From Gossypium raimondii (Eukaryota > Streptophyta > Magnoliopsida > Malvales > Malvaceae): DNA of 64,000 bases. The position numbers and the translations under genes are program-made. Under the pieces are notes generated by a model, which was not told the origin of the DNA, searched no databases, and saw nothing but the letters and a program-made list of their open reading frames with translations. Shown here piece by piece: positions 28,255-40,402 of the stretch (within the stretch, counting starts at the first letter, position 1; every line of letters begins with the position of its first letter). The DNA is taken from assembly GCF_025698545.1 (NCBI RefSeq), contig NC_068576.1:56456094-56520093 (forward strand), in the 5' to 3' direction.

Positions 28255-28460
28255 TTAAGCTTATTCACAATAGCACAAAATAATCAGACTCAACAATGAT
28301 GTGATGAAAGCGGTGCTTCTTAGCATCCTAAAGGCTTCGATTATGGCAAAGCCCTTGACTAAGAGTGCATCAAAGGAACCATCTAAACATCGAGCACAGC
28401 TAGCTTGAACCATGTCATCCAAGTCCCGCAGTATTGCTACATAAGCCGCCTGACGCTGGT
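28255..28460 (-). pseudogene. Decayed LINE-type RNase H (RVT_3) fragment
   Basis: The minus strand reads AAYVAILRDLDDMVQASCAR then CLDGSFDALLVKGFAIIEAF and RMLRST. This is the start of the RNase H-like domain of plant LINE polyproteins (pattern: V.RD..G.V..A.AR...GS.......E..A..EA...). The expected catalytic Glu in 'AE..A' is replaced by Gly (VKGFA). No further domain is found on either side, so it is a fragment. Confidence 0.5.
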
Positions 28461-31400
28461 TCGCTTGCCAAGCCGCATCGTCTTAGTAATTTTCTAGGCA
28501 AATACAATGGGGTTGAACAGAGGCAAATCCGAGGAAGGCAGGTAGGGCCTTGACTCCCCAAGGAATTTTAATTAATATACCCTAAACCAACTTATATATT
28601 GGTATCGTTGATTGGGTAAAAGTATCATAGCTCTGGCCTTCAATTAGCATTTTCCTTTTTTTGAACTTGTTGCTTTCACTTGGATAGGAAAATTTGGCAC
28701 ATCCTTCTCTTTTTCCTAAAAAAAATGTATTAATTAGTATTAGTACTGGTTTCTGAAATTAGATTATTAGGGCACCCTCCTGAAATATAACAAGGCCTCT
28801 GAGACTGTGTCCCAATGTTGTCAACGATTGCAGGGGCTAGAAAACTGGTCACTGACTTATAGGGATGGCTAGCCCAGCTGATGATCTCTAACCAACTGAC
28901 TCGACTTACAAAGTTTATGGTATGAATGGGGATCAATGAAATGTTACAATAAAAATTAAAATCACACCAATTAAATTTAATTGACCTGCTTTGAATACAT
29001 TTATTACACTTTCTTCTCTCAAATTATTTTTTATACCGATTTGATATTTTTTTATTTCTTGGTTGTTAATTAAAAAATTCCAACAAAAAAAGAAAGCGGG
29101 TATAACAAACAAGCCCAAAAATAGCCCAACAAGCAAAACTGTGAAAGTACAGTGGGCCTTAATGAACACAGGCTCAACTCTCGAAAGAAACTTAGCTGCT
29201 AACACACCGCGAACAGGAGAAGTCCGAATCAGCCGGACAACACCGCCGGCGAAAGAGATCATACTGTTAAATTTACATATTCAACTATTACTTTAAAATA
29301 TTGAAAAAATTAATATATATTTTTCTTACAAAATATAACAATTTTTTATATATATTATATAGAATTAATTTGTGTATCGTATAAACCAAACTCTAGTACA
29401 AATTAGATGCTACGAATATTCTGATCTCTATTTTTTTTTTTGAAAAATACTCTAATTCATATTATCAATTATGATTATAGAGTTACCTATGCAACGTAAC
29501 ATTGCATGTTGCGTATGGAGGAGCAAGCACTAATTGCAAATTATATAAGAAATTAGATAAAGCAACGTCATTGAGATTGTGCTAAGGGGTTCCAATTTTA
29601 ACTTTTCAGATTCCCTTTTCTAAAATATTGGAAAATGATTTGAGTTGGTCAAATTGCTCATATAGTTAAGCTTTAGGAGTTATCTAATTTTAAGATCTTG
29701 TTTGAAAATATGTTCACCATAATCTCAAATCAGATTAGCCACCCAAAGTAGCCATATTTTATAAAACTAAAAAATTATGAATATGATGGTTGTGTATTAG
29801 TTCAATTCATATTATTATTGTGATTAGTCACTCAAAGTAGTCATATTTTATAAAATTAAAAAATTATGAATATGATGATTGAGTATTAGTTCGGTTTATA
29901 TTATTATTGTTGTTACAGTTTTTTTTTTTAAAGTTGAGGGCTCGAATGATGTAATATTTTTCTATTTGTCAAATTGGTAATCATTGAGAATTGGTGGATA
30001 TCATTGAGAATGTGTACCTCATGCTGACGTACAGGGACCAGTTTTTAACAATAGAAATGAACAAAAATTTTTAACAAAAACACCAGTTTACTCTTTGATC
30101 TAAAATATAATGACTAATTTGCTCATTTTTTAAGTAGAAAATGCAAAATACAAAATGCAATTTAACCCCCAATATCAAGACATTCATGATACTTTTACCG
30201 AATGAATGCCACTTTTTTCTATCATTGTTAAGTTTTGATATTGTCAAGAGGCATGCTTGTTGCCCGGTTATCAAATATTGATCATCCATTATATTTGCAT
30301 ACGTTATATGCTAAATGATACTGGTAAGTAAATCAATAAGGGTGCGTCTAGAAAGTGACTTAATAATTGTATTTGAATGTAAGTGTTTATGATTATATAT
30401 GTGGCATGTTTAGCTAATAATTATAATTAGCAAGTTTCATTTAATTGGGGGTGATTGGAGCACCTCAATTACTTTTTCTAATTATTAGGAGAAAGTTAGA
30501 ATAAGAGTAATTATGCAAGTAATTACAAGTCATTACACTTAAATCTAATTACCTTGTAGTTTTCCAAACTCACTCGTACACAATTTAAGTTCAGAAGTCA
30601 TTTTTATACAATAATAATAGCATTTTAATTTAATTTTTTTATTGACAAGAATCCCCATGCATTTTATCTACTAAATATTTAACTAAGTTACATAATATTA
30701 TTTATTATAAATGGTTTATACTAAATTTAACTAAATTACATAGCATATACTATTAGGGATGCCAATGTAATGGCGCAAAGGAGGATGTTGCTAAATTCAC
30801 CACCACTCCATAGTTGGCACACTCTGCTCCACCTCCCACCTTGCTCCACTATGGATGTATAATATTGAAAACTACTACCACCTTCATAGAAGTTGGATGC
30901 ATCCATCCCCACCCCACACCACTCAGTTTCAATTCAATTTCTTATACTACTTATCTTTAATATTCCCAATCTTTTATAATTCTTTATAAAATATTTAAAC
31001 ATAAACTATATGGGTTTTTCTTTCTATAATACGTTGTTGCATTTTTATCCTTTTAATAGTTATATATACACAAATACAATGATAATTTCATATAGTGGAG
31101 CGAGGCAAGCAATTACCATAACCGCTTCATACCTATTGTTCAAAAAAAATTCACCTTACCCCGTCCCGCATCCACTTTTTAAAAAAAATGATCCAAATGG
31201 AGTGGATTGGTTCGAATCCATAGGACGGTTCGGGTTTTGTCATCCCTATATACCATCCTATGATGGCTAGAAGTATATGTTTAATATTGGAGAAGGGATA
31301 GCCCAACAAATATGAAAGATAAGAGTGTTAGATAAAATTGTTTAGTATATTTATTTTTCTTATTAATTTTATCAATAATCATACTATTGGATATTTTCTT

Positions 31401-31638
31401 GAACTATACATATTATATACGATAATTTGATTTTACTAATTTATTTTTCAATTTAAAATTAAAATATTAAAATTATTCTCTTAAATTTACTAATTTAACA
31501 TTTTAAATTAAAAAATACTTACTTAAAATAAAAAAATTATAATAAACTTGAAGGTAACAATGAAATTAATCTGGTTGAATAACATGCAGTGAATGTAAAA
31601 AAATCCTAAATTAATGAAATGGAGCGTATCAGATTCAC

Positions 31639-31640
<2 letters not shown>
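28461..31640. other. Intergenic, AT-rich, no supported gene
   Basis: A minus-strand open frame at 28933-29262 has a GC-richer start (29130-29270) and a hydrophobic stretch, but no domain I know and no splice context. An 88-bp tandem duplication lies at 29734-29910. Nothing else is recognisable. Confidence 0.4.
29734..29910. repeat. Tandem duplication, unit about 88 bp
   Basis: The stretch GATTAGCCACCCAAAGTAGC and its downstream 70 bases ending in TATTATTATTGT are followed directly by a second copy starting GATTAGTCACTCAAAGTAGT. The copies differ at about eight positions, indicating an old duplication. Confidence 0.8.

Positions 31641-31681
<41 letters not shown>
31641..31681. repeat. (ATA/TAA)n microsatellite
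   Basis: An uninterrupted trinucleotide repeat of about 13 units just downstream of the first bHLH gene. Confidence 0.95.
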
Positions 31682-31682
<1 letters not shown>

Positions 31683-31774
31683 TACTATATACTATATGGT
31701 TCATATACTGAGTGGAAAAAGACCAAACCTTACCCAAATACTAATACTGAGCAACAGCATACATGGATTACTAG

Positions 31775-33027
31775 CTAAGAAATTCGATTCAAGGAGGAAA
31801 TTTCTTCACTCAGTTTCTGTTCCAACCTAGGGACATCCACCAATGTCAGATCAGTGACCTATATAAAAGCTTGCACTTCATTAGCAACCTCAGAAACCAT
31901 GAAAGAAAGATTAAACTCTGATATTAGTCACTCTAATTTGCCAAAGTTATAGATTTAATCTTTATATTTTAATTTGATCAATTTTAGTCCTTGTTTTGAT
32001 ATTTTAGTTCTGACCCAAACAATAACATTTAAGTCCATTTGGTTGAATTCAATTACCAATAGTGTATTATGCGTACAATTATAGATTTAGTTTGTATTCT
32101 CTAAGTGCATCATTCTAAGTCTTTATATTGTTCGAATTTTAAAATTTTAGTTCTAACACAAATAACAGTTGTTAATCCATTAACTAAATTATTAATTTAG
32201 TAACTAAAAATAACAAGCTAATATAGCATTATAATATAATATGAGAATCAGAATTCTAAATGATCAAATTAAAATGTGAGGATTAAATCCATAAACCCTA
32301 AAGAGTCAATGAACAATTTATACCTCAGATTGGATAGTGTGAGCCAGTCCTCCATTGATTCTAGTAGAAACACAGCTCACAACATCAAGTCCTTCCTGTA
32401 CCAATAGTTCCAACACCCTCGATAGAGTCAAAGCTCGAGCACCAAAACCAGTGCTGATCACCACTTCAACACCGCCATCCAAAGACTGGTGAACCACAGC
32501 AGTACTTAAAACAGCTCCATCAGAGCTCATCCCATGGTCAAAACCAGTCGAATTCAACACCTTTTTTAGCTCATCTCTTTTGTAACTCAGTTCACTAACC
32601 CTCTTCTGCAAATATTTTATGTACATCACTGTCCCGTTCATATGATCTGATATTGCACGCTTTCCCTAAAACCCCAAAAAGAAAAGGGTAAACCCCTAAA
32701 CTCACAATCCAAAACCATTAATTTCATAAAAGATTTAAGCAAATTGATCACCTTGGTGTACTCAAGGGGGAGAAGGTTTCTAAGAGAAGCATAAAGGGTA
32801 GCCATTTCTTGCCTCCTTTGTCTTTCAACATCTCTATGCATCAACTTCTTCTTTTCACCATTATCATCATCATCATCATTGCCTGTTGCTCCACTTCCCA
32901 TGCTGCTATATAGATGAGTATTGCCACTGCCATCCATGGGAACAACATAATCCAACACCTTATCTTGTGGGGTTTCATTTTGAGGGTTGGGAATGGAAGG
33001 AAATTGGAACAAGAACAACTCATCCAT
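31775..33027 (-). CDS. bHLH transcription factor (bHLH36/118/120-like), paralog 1
   Basis: Three exons, 32752-33027, 32324-32665 and 31775-31858, give 233 residues. The basic region [12 protein letters not shown] has the E-box-binding His64, Glu68 and Arg72, followed by helix 1 ([10 protein letters not shown]), a loop split by intron 1 right after YTK, and helix 2 ([19 protein letters not shown]). The C-terminal part (about 125-205) resembles the ACT-like region seen after the bHLH in this subfamily. The Asp-rich stretch at residues 51-55 is low complexity. It acts in the nucleus as a dimer; targets are unknown. Intron 2 (465 bp) is mostly a MITE-like element, whereas the same intron in the second paralog is 75 bp. 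With the gene at 38186-39066 it corresponds in order to Arabidopsis At5g51780 and At5g51790. Confidence 0.92.
31943..32297. mobile_element. MITE-like element in bHLH intron 2, family B copy 1
   Basis: The left end TATAGATTTAATCTTTATAT then TTTAATTTGATCA and the right end read in reverse (TATGGATTTAATCCTCACAT then TTTAATTTGATCA) form terminal inverted repeats of about 35 bases with few mismatches. About 355 bp, no coding capacity. It fills most of the intron at 31859-32323. A second, more diverged copy lies at 42055-42340. Confidence 0.7.
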
Positions 33028-34020
33028 GGCTTTGGCGTAAAGGAGTAAACACAGTTATGGACTTGGTGAAGCATTCATTTTCCCTTTTCTTTTTTTTAAT
33101 TCCCTTGTGGTTGATTGTTTCAACTTTTCTCAGAGATTTGGGGTTTGGGGATTTGAGATTTGGGGACAAGTTTTATGGGGGATACGTTGGTTAGGGTGTG
33201 AGATCTTTGAATGGGGCCTAAGATTTGAAGATTCCTTACAATATAATCCTCAATCAAGTATATAAGATCGACCAGGAATAACTTATATCCCTATATTATA
33301 TCTAAAAAGATTAGTGGTGAAGTCATAAAAATTTCTTATATAAATTTCATTAACACATTATTATTTACTTTAACTAAAAATAAATAAAACTATCATTATA
33401 ATAATAGTATTTATATACTCAATTAATTCATAATACTAATTTAATTAGAGGTATTTATTTGATGTGTAAAGGTGATAAGTAAGCCACCTAACCTGAATTA
33501 AAGAAAAAGAAAACAAAATATATAATGTGGAAGCCTTGTATTTGAAGAAATAAAACAATATTATTGTTCTTCGTATTGAAAGCATGAAGGAAAAGTCAAG
33601 GGTCCCTAAATCTTGATTATGATTCTTCCTTTTTTTATGTAAATAAAATCAATATATGATTACATATGGTTTTTATTTTGTATTTTGATTTTTTTCAATT
33701 CTTTTATAAATTAACATATAATAATTATATTTTAGTCTCCATAAAAATAAAATATTTTCTTTTTAGTCCTTTTAAATATGATAAAATTATAATTTAATAC
33801 AATATTTTGATATATACAAAATTTATAATTAAATTTTAGCCCTCCTAAAAAATTACAATTATTATTTATTTATATATGTACTTGAAATTGTGCTAATAAA
33901 CTAATTAAAAAAACTACCGTTATTCCTGATCACGTCTTTTCATAATACGCTATCACTTACAATAATAGAAAAATATACGCCATCAATTAAAATGTATAAT
34001 AACTTATTTAACCTTTTAAT

Positions 34021-34441
34021 TTTTAAAAAATTCATTCTAGTCCTTCATTTAATTAACCTTTAAACTTACATTTTTTGTTGAATCACCCAAAATGAATAGA
34101 AAAATTAACGCTTTTTAACTTTGTTGACATAACATACACATAAATAGCCACTTGAATGACATGTCAACATTTAATTAATTTTTAAAATTTAAAAATTCAT
34201 CAAAAACATATATAAAAAATATAAATTAAAAAATTAAAACCATCAAATAATTATAAAATATATCTTTTAAATATTTTTAAATTAAAAAATTAATTAAATA
34301 TTGTTGTGTCATCCATGTGTATGTCACATTAGTAAAGTTAAAAACGATAAACTTTTCCATCCATTTTGGGTGATTTGACAAAAAATTCAAGTTTAATGAC
34401 TAAAATAGGCAAAAATTAAATGTAGAACTAAAATACTTTTT
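34021..34441. mobile_element. MITE-like element with arms of about 130 bp
   Basis: The left arm contains TTGAATCACCCAAAATGAAT and ACATAACATACACAT; the right arm contains ATCCATTTTGGGTGATTTGA and ATGTGTATGTCACATT. Read in reverse the right arm follows the left arm over roughly 130 bases with moderate divergence. The AT-rich centre is non-coding. The whole element could form a long hairpin. Confidence 0.7.
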
Positions 34442-35964
34442 TAAAAAATTGGGATTTTATATGATTTTATATAAAAAATAAAAATATAATACATCTAAAA
34501 TACTAAAACTACTTTCCAACAAATTGAAAATAAATTTAAAAAATTATACAATAGTAACAAAATTAGCAATAAAACAATAATTATACAATATCCAAACAAT
34601 AACAATATAATAGTGAAATGATAACAAAACAACGAGAAAATAATATTTTTTTTGTCTTTTTGTTAATTTGAGCTAGGCCAGACCTAGGCAAAAAAGTCTT
34701 ACTCAAGACCTGACCAATTTTTTAAACAAACATTGTTTTTTTGTCCAAATTTAATTTTTGAGTTTATACTTTTACCCAAATCGTCTCACTTTTCAGGCGA
34801 ATCTTAATCCGTTCCATGGACAAGAATATGTTCAACAATGTGATTTATTTTTTATTCTTTTGGTTTAATTTGACTATACAGTTGAAATTCAATTTTTTTA
34901 AAAATTATATAAATTAGTTTAAATTAGTTATGAAATTAATTTAAATTGATTTTGACTGATGATAATTTCAGGACATTTTATTTGTCTAGTTTAATTTTTT
35001 CTACAACTCCAAAAAGATTTATGTTAACCTTGTAAAATTAAAAATTTAAATATATTTTGATTTTATATTTTAAAATTTATTTTTATCTTTGAAATTTAAA
35101 ATTTTTACTATATCACTAATTTTTTTATTAAATTCACTAACATCATTTTTAAATTAAAAATACTCAACATTATCAAATTATTACTGATTCTTTTTCTTCT
35201 TTACAATCACTTTTATCCTGGTTTGATTATAGATAGCCACTTGTTGATATTTAGAAGATGCATGATTAGAAAAGGACTCAAAGCTGCTCTAACCCTTTTT
35301 TTTTCTTGGAAAGTTAAACATCTATACTATTATTTTATTAATTAAGTGTTTTATTGAGTTGTTGTTACTCTAAATTAAATCATTAATTCAATTGTTAAAT
35401 TATAAAAATATTTTTTCGTAATTAAAATAATTTATATTATTCGAGGTTACTTTATTCTATTTCATTTTAAAAATCACTAAAATATACATGTGATGGTAAC
35501 CCAAATCAATTACATTAATAAAAGTTTTAGTTTACCACTTAGTTAAATCTTTATTTTAATATATTTATACATTTTAATTTAGTTGTGTACACTTTATTAC
35601 TTCCATTAGATGTTAGTATTAATAATGTATTTGATTGACTCGATGTCACAAGTTAACTCGATACTAATTTAAGATTAATAACAACATAAATCTAGCTTTT
35701 TTATTTTAATTAGTTCATGTATGTTTTTATAAGTGATAATATTTTTAGTAATTATAAATACATGTTGGGACTATTAATAATTTATATTATACATACGCAT
35801 TCACACATCATAATCATGATTATAGCTGACAAAATTTGAACTGATTACTTAAAAGAGAACCAAAACTTTGGCCATAACTAATAATGGTAAAGTTTGATGG
35901 ACGAGGCACCCATTCCTTTAAGCGTGATGTGAAAGGTGGACTCAACTTTTTCAAGCTTTGGAAA

Positions 35965-36285
35965 ATACACGTGGTTTTAGTTTGGTTTTTGTATTTAATA
36001 AAAATTATATATTTTGATACTAAAAAGTATCGGTGTTAAATTTTTAGTGTCTAATTCGGGTTTTAAAGTTGATTTGGTAAAGGCTAATTATTAATATTAT
36101 TAGATTTAATTTTTATGATTTTGTTAATAAAATAAATTTAGTATTAGTTGTGAATTCTATCAAATCAACTTTAAAACTCAAATTAAACATTAAAAAATTA
36201 ACATTGTCATCTTCTGGTACCAAAATGTACAACTTTTGTCAAATATAAGTACTATATTAGACAAAAATAACACATGAACTTAAGT
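35965..36285. mobile_element. MITE-like inverted-repeat element
   Basis: The left arm has TTTTGATACTAAAAAGTATC and GGGTTTTAAAGTTGATTTGG; the right arm has CAAATCAACTTTAAAACTCA and TTCTGGTACCAAAATGTACA, its reverse complement with mismatches. About 320 bp with no coding capacity. A CACGTG sits at the left edge. Confidence 0.6.
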
Positions 36286-36877
36286 ACCAAATTATACATT
36301 AAACCTGTAATTTTTATATATTTTTATAATTTTACTTTGCTGGTTGAAAATATTTATAACTTATATTAATCTATTGTAATTTCAGTCTCTAAAATGAGGT
36401 CCTAAGACTTTAAATATTATGTGTAATTTAAATTTAATCATGTTTGAATTTTGTCCAAATATATTTTGATTAATAGTACGTTTATTATAAAATATATTGA
36501 ATATAATTTTGTTTATGCATTATATTTTTATTCTATTTATAACTATACAAATATTATTATAATTTGGTACAATGACAGCAAAATCATTTTAGCTCCACAA
36601 AAAATTTAAAAATCCCCATTTATTTCTATATTTTCTATTTTTGAAAAAAACAAATGATAAATTTCTAATTTCATCTGTGGAGTTTATGAATAAATTCTAC
36701 GTTATGATCAGATTTACTATTTATTTTTAAAAGAACTTTAAAGAATACAACCATAAAAAATATGCACACCAGAGTCAGAATGAAATCAAGAACCAAGAGC
36801 AAAGCAGATGGAGGCATTAAACTATGTATAGTGAAATAGAATTCATAGAACAATGAATGACGTATATACATGCATGC

Positions 36878-36905
36878 ATGAATCCATCCATCCATCCATC
36901 CATCC
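36878..36905. repeat. (ATCC)n microsatellite
   Basis: Six to seven ATCC units preceded by a short (ATGC)n run. It explains the repetitive minus-strand open frame across it. Confidence 0.9.
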
Positions 36906-38185
36906 AAGTGCTGTATATACATAAGGCTGAAAAAGTTTGAATGCTTCCAAGCATGTATGTGGTAATGCATGTAAAGTAATTCATTATTATAACAAGAATG
37001 AATCCCGAAACAGCTTTTCTGATTTGATTTTGTTCCCTATAAATCGAGCTGTCAGATCTTTCAATAAAAATAAAAATTTAAAAGGTGGAGATTATGGGTG
37101 AGGTTATAACAACAAAGCATGTACTTGGAACCTTCTTTTAATTTTCATGAATAAACAGATCATAGATGGGGAATATCAAAACAACACAAGATCCTTATGG
37201 CTCCTATACATATACTATATATTTATATATACGTATGTATGTACAGTAAGTGCGTATTCAATTAATTAGCTTGGCTGGCGGCACCACACATTACCCCATT
37301 ATTCAAGTTACTGATGAAATATATATATATACACCTGCATATACATAATTACTACAATGTAAGTGATGGTCTATAAGTTCATACAATATTAATTAATGGA
37401 GCATACTATGAACATACTATAATAAAAAAAAACAAATATAACAGCTATAATTTTAACAAATAACGTCCTGTAACTCACTGAATAACCTTTCATGATGGGG
37501 TAAAATGTGACATGTCGCCAGCAAAGTTAAATTAATTGAAAACATACTTATAAAACTAGCAGGAGCATTGAGTTCATTCACTAAAACACTATCAACAAAA
37601 GTACTTCACAGCTCATATTTCTATTGAGTTCCTAGAGAAGCTTCTAAGTATTGCTCTAAATCAAGAGAAACTTTTTTGGGACAACCACAAAGTATCTCCT
37701 ATGATCGTTGTTTTACGTTCTTTTAGGGGATTAGTCCTTTCAAGGTTCAAATCAACTAAAGAGAAACTTTTCGGTGTAATCAGTTATCTTCCATGACCAC
37801 TATGCGATCTATGGGTATTAATCTTTTCATGATTTATAGTTGTCCCTCCCAGCAATATCGTTATCAAAAACCAACAAACAGAAACTTTTGTGCATATATA
37901 CTTTTAAACAAAATAGTGCAGTATCTATATGTTAACTTACATTGACCTTACCAACCAAGTTGCTACCTTTGGCACTTTCATTTTGGGTCTTAAAGATGAA
38001 GCAGTACAATGCTGCAAAGAAGCTTAGTTAGAAAAAAAATTTATTATACACATTTTTTCCAAATAAAAACAATTTCTCCTTCCATTGATGTTCATTAAAA
38101 CTCCAACACTGCAGTAAGTCAATATATATATAAGCCAATGGTGAAAAGATCAAATTCCTACGAAACCTAAATGATACATAAATGG

Positions 38186-39066
38186 TTAATTTTTAGTTAC
38201 TTCACTAGATTGAGGTAATTTCTGTTGCAGCCTTGATATGTTCACACTTGTCGGATCATTAACCTGTATGAAATGAAATTCCATGAGTAAAACAAAACCC
38301 TAACATTATTTTCTTAAAAAAAACAAAACAAAACCCACCTCGGTTTGGATGGTATGAAACAAAAATTCTTCTGATTTGGTAGAAAAACAACTAACAACAT
38401 GAAGTCCTTCATCAACAAGAACAGCCAACACTCTTGATAAAGACAAATCTTGGTCTTCAACGCCACAACGGAACATGATCTCAATACCTATCAAACATGG
38501 TCGGATTATGAAACAATGATTTGAAATTGAAGCAGCAGCTGGTTTGGTTCTTGAACCAACACTTGCTAAGTCAGACACTCTCTTCAGTTCATGTCTTTTA
38601 GCATCAAGGTCCTTGACTTTCTTCTCCAAATGTTTTATATAATTCACTGCTTCGTTCATGTGATCCGACATCGACCGCTTTCCCTAAAAATTTCAACTAT
38701 TCACAAAATGGCAAAACCCCAGGAAATTTAACATAGTCATGAGAAAGGTTTTTTTTTGTGTGTGTTTACCTTGATGTATTCACCAGGGAGAAGGGATCGA
38801 AGTGAAGCATAAAGGGAAGCCATATCTTGTCTCCTTTGCCGTTCAATCTCTCTATGTAGCTTTTGTTTCTTGTATTTATCACTACCGGCGCCGCCCTCCA
38901 TATGACAGATTTTCCGGCCGCGGTTTTTCACCGTGGGGTTTGATATTATAGGGTTGGATTCCACCACTACGGTGTGACCAGTGATTGGATCTTGTGGGAT
39001 TTTGTGTTGTTTGGTATGGGAGAAAATCTGGTACACCAGGTCATCGCTTTGGTGTAAAGGAAGCAT
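38186..39066 (-). CDS. bHLH transcription factor (bHLH36/118/120-like), paralog 2
   Basis: Three exons, 38770-39066, 38339-38683 and 38186-38263, give 239 residues. I start at the ATG of [10 protein letters not shown]; the frame is open further upstream only through a TTG. The basic region [12 protein letters not shown] has His71, Glu75 and Arg79, followed by [10 protein letters not shown], a loop interrupted by intron 1 after YIK, and [18 protein letters not shown]. Both exon boundaries fall at the same codons as in paralog 1, and long stretches of helix 1, the loop and the C-terminal region ([20 protein letters not shown]) align, so the two arose by tandem duplication. Unlike paralog 1 it has no acidic run, and intron 2 is only 75 bp. 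Likely a nuclear E-box-binding factor; targets unknown. Confidence 0.92.
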
Positions 39067-39560
39067 ATTGTTCAATGATAATTATTCAAGAACTAAAGCT
39101 TCTTTTTTTTTTTTAATTTTGTCTGTTGATCACCAAAAATAATGGAGATATTGATCATTCTTCAATGGGAAAAAAAAAGAATCTTTTCTGCAAATTCTTT
39201 TTTTTCCCCTTAGAATAAACTAAAGCAATTATGGAAAATGACCTCACCGGCCACTGTTAATCAAATGAAGAAATTCTGTTGTTACTCTTGTGTAAGTTGT
39301 GTATTTATTGTTTGTACTCTAATTTGTGAATTTTAATATTTGTATTTTGAATTTTGAAAGTTTATACATGACTTAATTTATCATTGTTAAGGTTGGTAGG
39401 TGAAATTATTCTATTAGTTTCATACTTTGTGTAGGCCGTGAATTTAATCGTTTACAACCATTTGTTAGTCAATTTCATAATTTCAATTTTGACTTAAGTT
39501 TTTGTAAGTAATATGCAAAAATATCAAGCTCATATGAGAATTTCACTTTAACTAAAATTT

Positions 39561-40402
39561 AGGGTAAACTACACCCAATGTCACTAAATTATTAGTAAGT
39601 TTATGTATTGATCACAAAACTATTTGAAAGTTTTCATTTAAGTCACTGAAATGTTAAAATCGTTATTGTGTGGCCTCTTCTGTTTGCACCACTTGTACCA
39701 ATTGAAAGCTTTTCATTCCCCTTTTCTTCTATAGTTTAGTTTTTTTTTTAATGAAACTTTGAATGTCACGAATCTGCGAACCAAAATCCAAATAATTTTC
39801 TTCTCCGATCTCCGACACTTACTATCAGATTAACTTGGATCTAAGGTATGTTCTTCTACTCGTCGATGGGTATTAATCCGCTGTACCAATCATCGAATCA
39901 TCACTTGGAGCTAATGGTGCCCATGGGCTGAGCTAAAGCTCGATTCCAAAATATTTTTCAAGCCCAAACCCATTTTCAAGCCGGCCCTCCCCACCCAAAA
40001 AGCCAAATTTACTATTAAAAAATAATAAAATATAAAAAAATATATTTTCTAGTTGCTATTTGATATATTTTTATAATTAATTTTTAACTTTAAAAATACT
40101 TTTTTATTATTTAAATTGAATTCAGGTCGATCCGACCTGCCCCGAAGTGCAAAATTTTGTGTCCAAGTATTGGGTTGAGAGAGCTACCCGATCATTGGAC
40201 GAGTCTACTTGGAACTCGCTAGCCGAGCTTTAAAGAGAAAAAGAATTTAACAACTCAATGACTTAAATAAATACATTCGAATAGTTTGTTCACTTAAATA
40301 AAACCTTTCAAATAGTTCAACAACCATTTTATAACTTTTTGAAATTGAGTGACCAAAATGTAAACTTACAATTAATTTAGTAGCATTGTATTTTGTAACC
40401 CC
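39561..40402. mobile_element. Inverted-repeat DNA element, family A copy 2 (both ends present)
   Basis: The left end AGGGTAAACTACACCCAATG then TCACTAAATTATTAGTAAGT and the right end read in reverse (GGGGTTACAAAATACAATGC then TACTAAATTAATTGTAAGT) form terminal inverted repeats of about 54 bases. The body matches copies at 8748-9203 and, in reverse orientation, 59280-59690. It carries an extra segment of about 310 bp at 39905-40230 that is absent from the other copies. No open frame, so non-autonomous. Confidence 0.75.
39905..40230. mobile_element. Nested insertion within family A copy 2
   Basis: This segment interrupts the family A body between CATCGAATCA and the TTAACAACTCAATGACTTAA part. 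It begins near GGTGCCCATGGGCTGAGC and ends near GAACTCGCTAGCCGAGC, with CATGGGC-type and AGCTCG-type ends similar to the repeat at 49748-50212. The centre is an AT-rich stretch. Boundaries are approximate. Confidence 0.5.

Larger units (their letters stand above)
33028..38185. other. Intergenic between the two bHLH paralogs
   Basis: About 5.1 kb of AT-rich spacer. The first 200 bases are the promoter of paralog 1. Inverted-repeat elements are listed separately at 34021-34441 and 35965-36285. A diverged copy of a CCATGGAC-ended repeat lies near 34640-34830. An open minus-strand frame at 36671-36970 runs over a CATC microsatellite and is not credible as a gene. Confidence 0.5.

Noticed and set aside
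36671-36970. Minus-strand 99-residue open frame
   Set aside because: Crosses an ATCC microsatellite, has no domain, and lies in AT-rich spacer.
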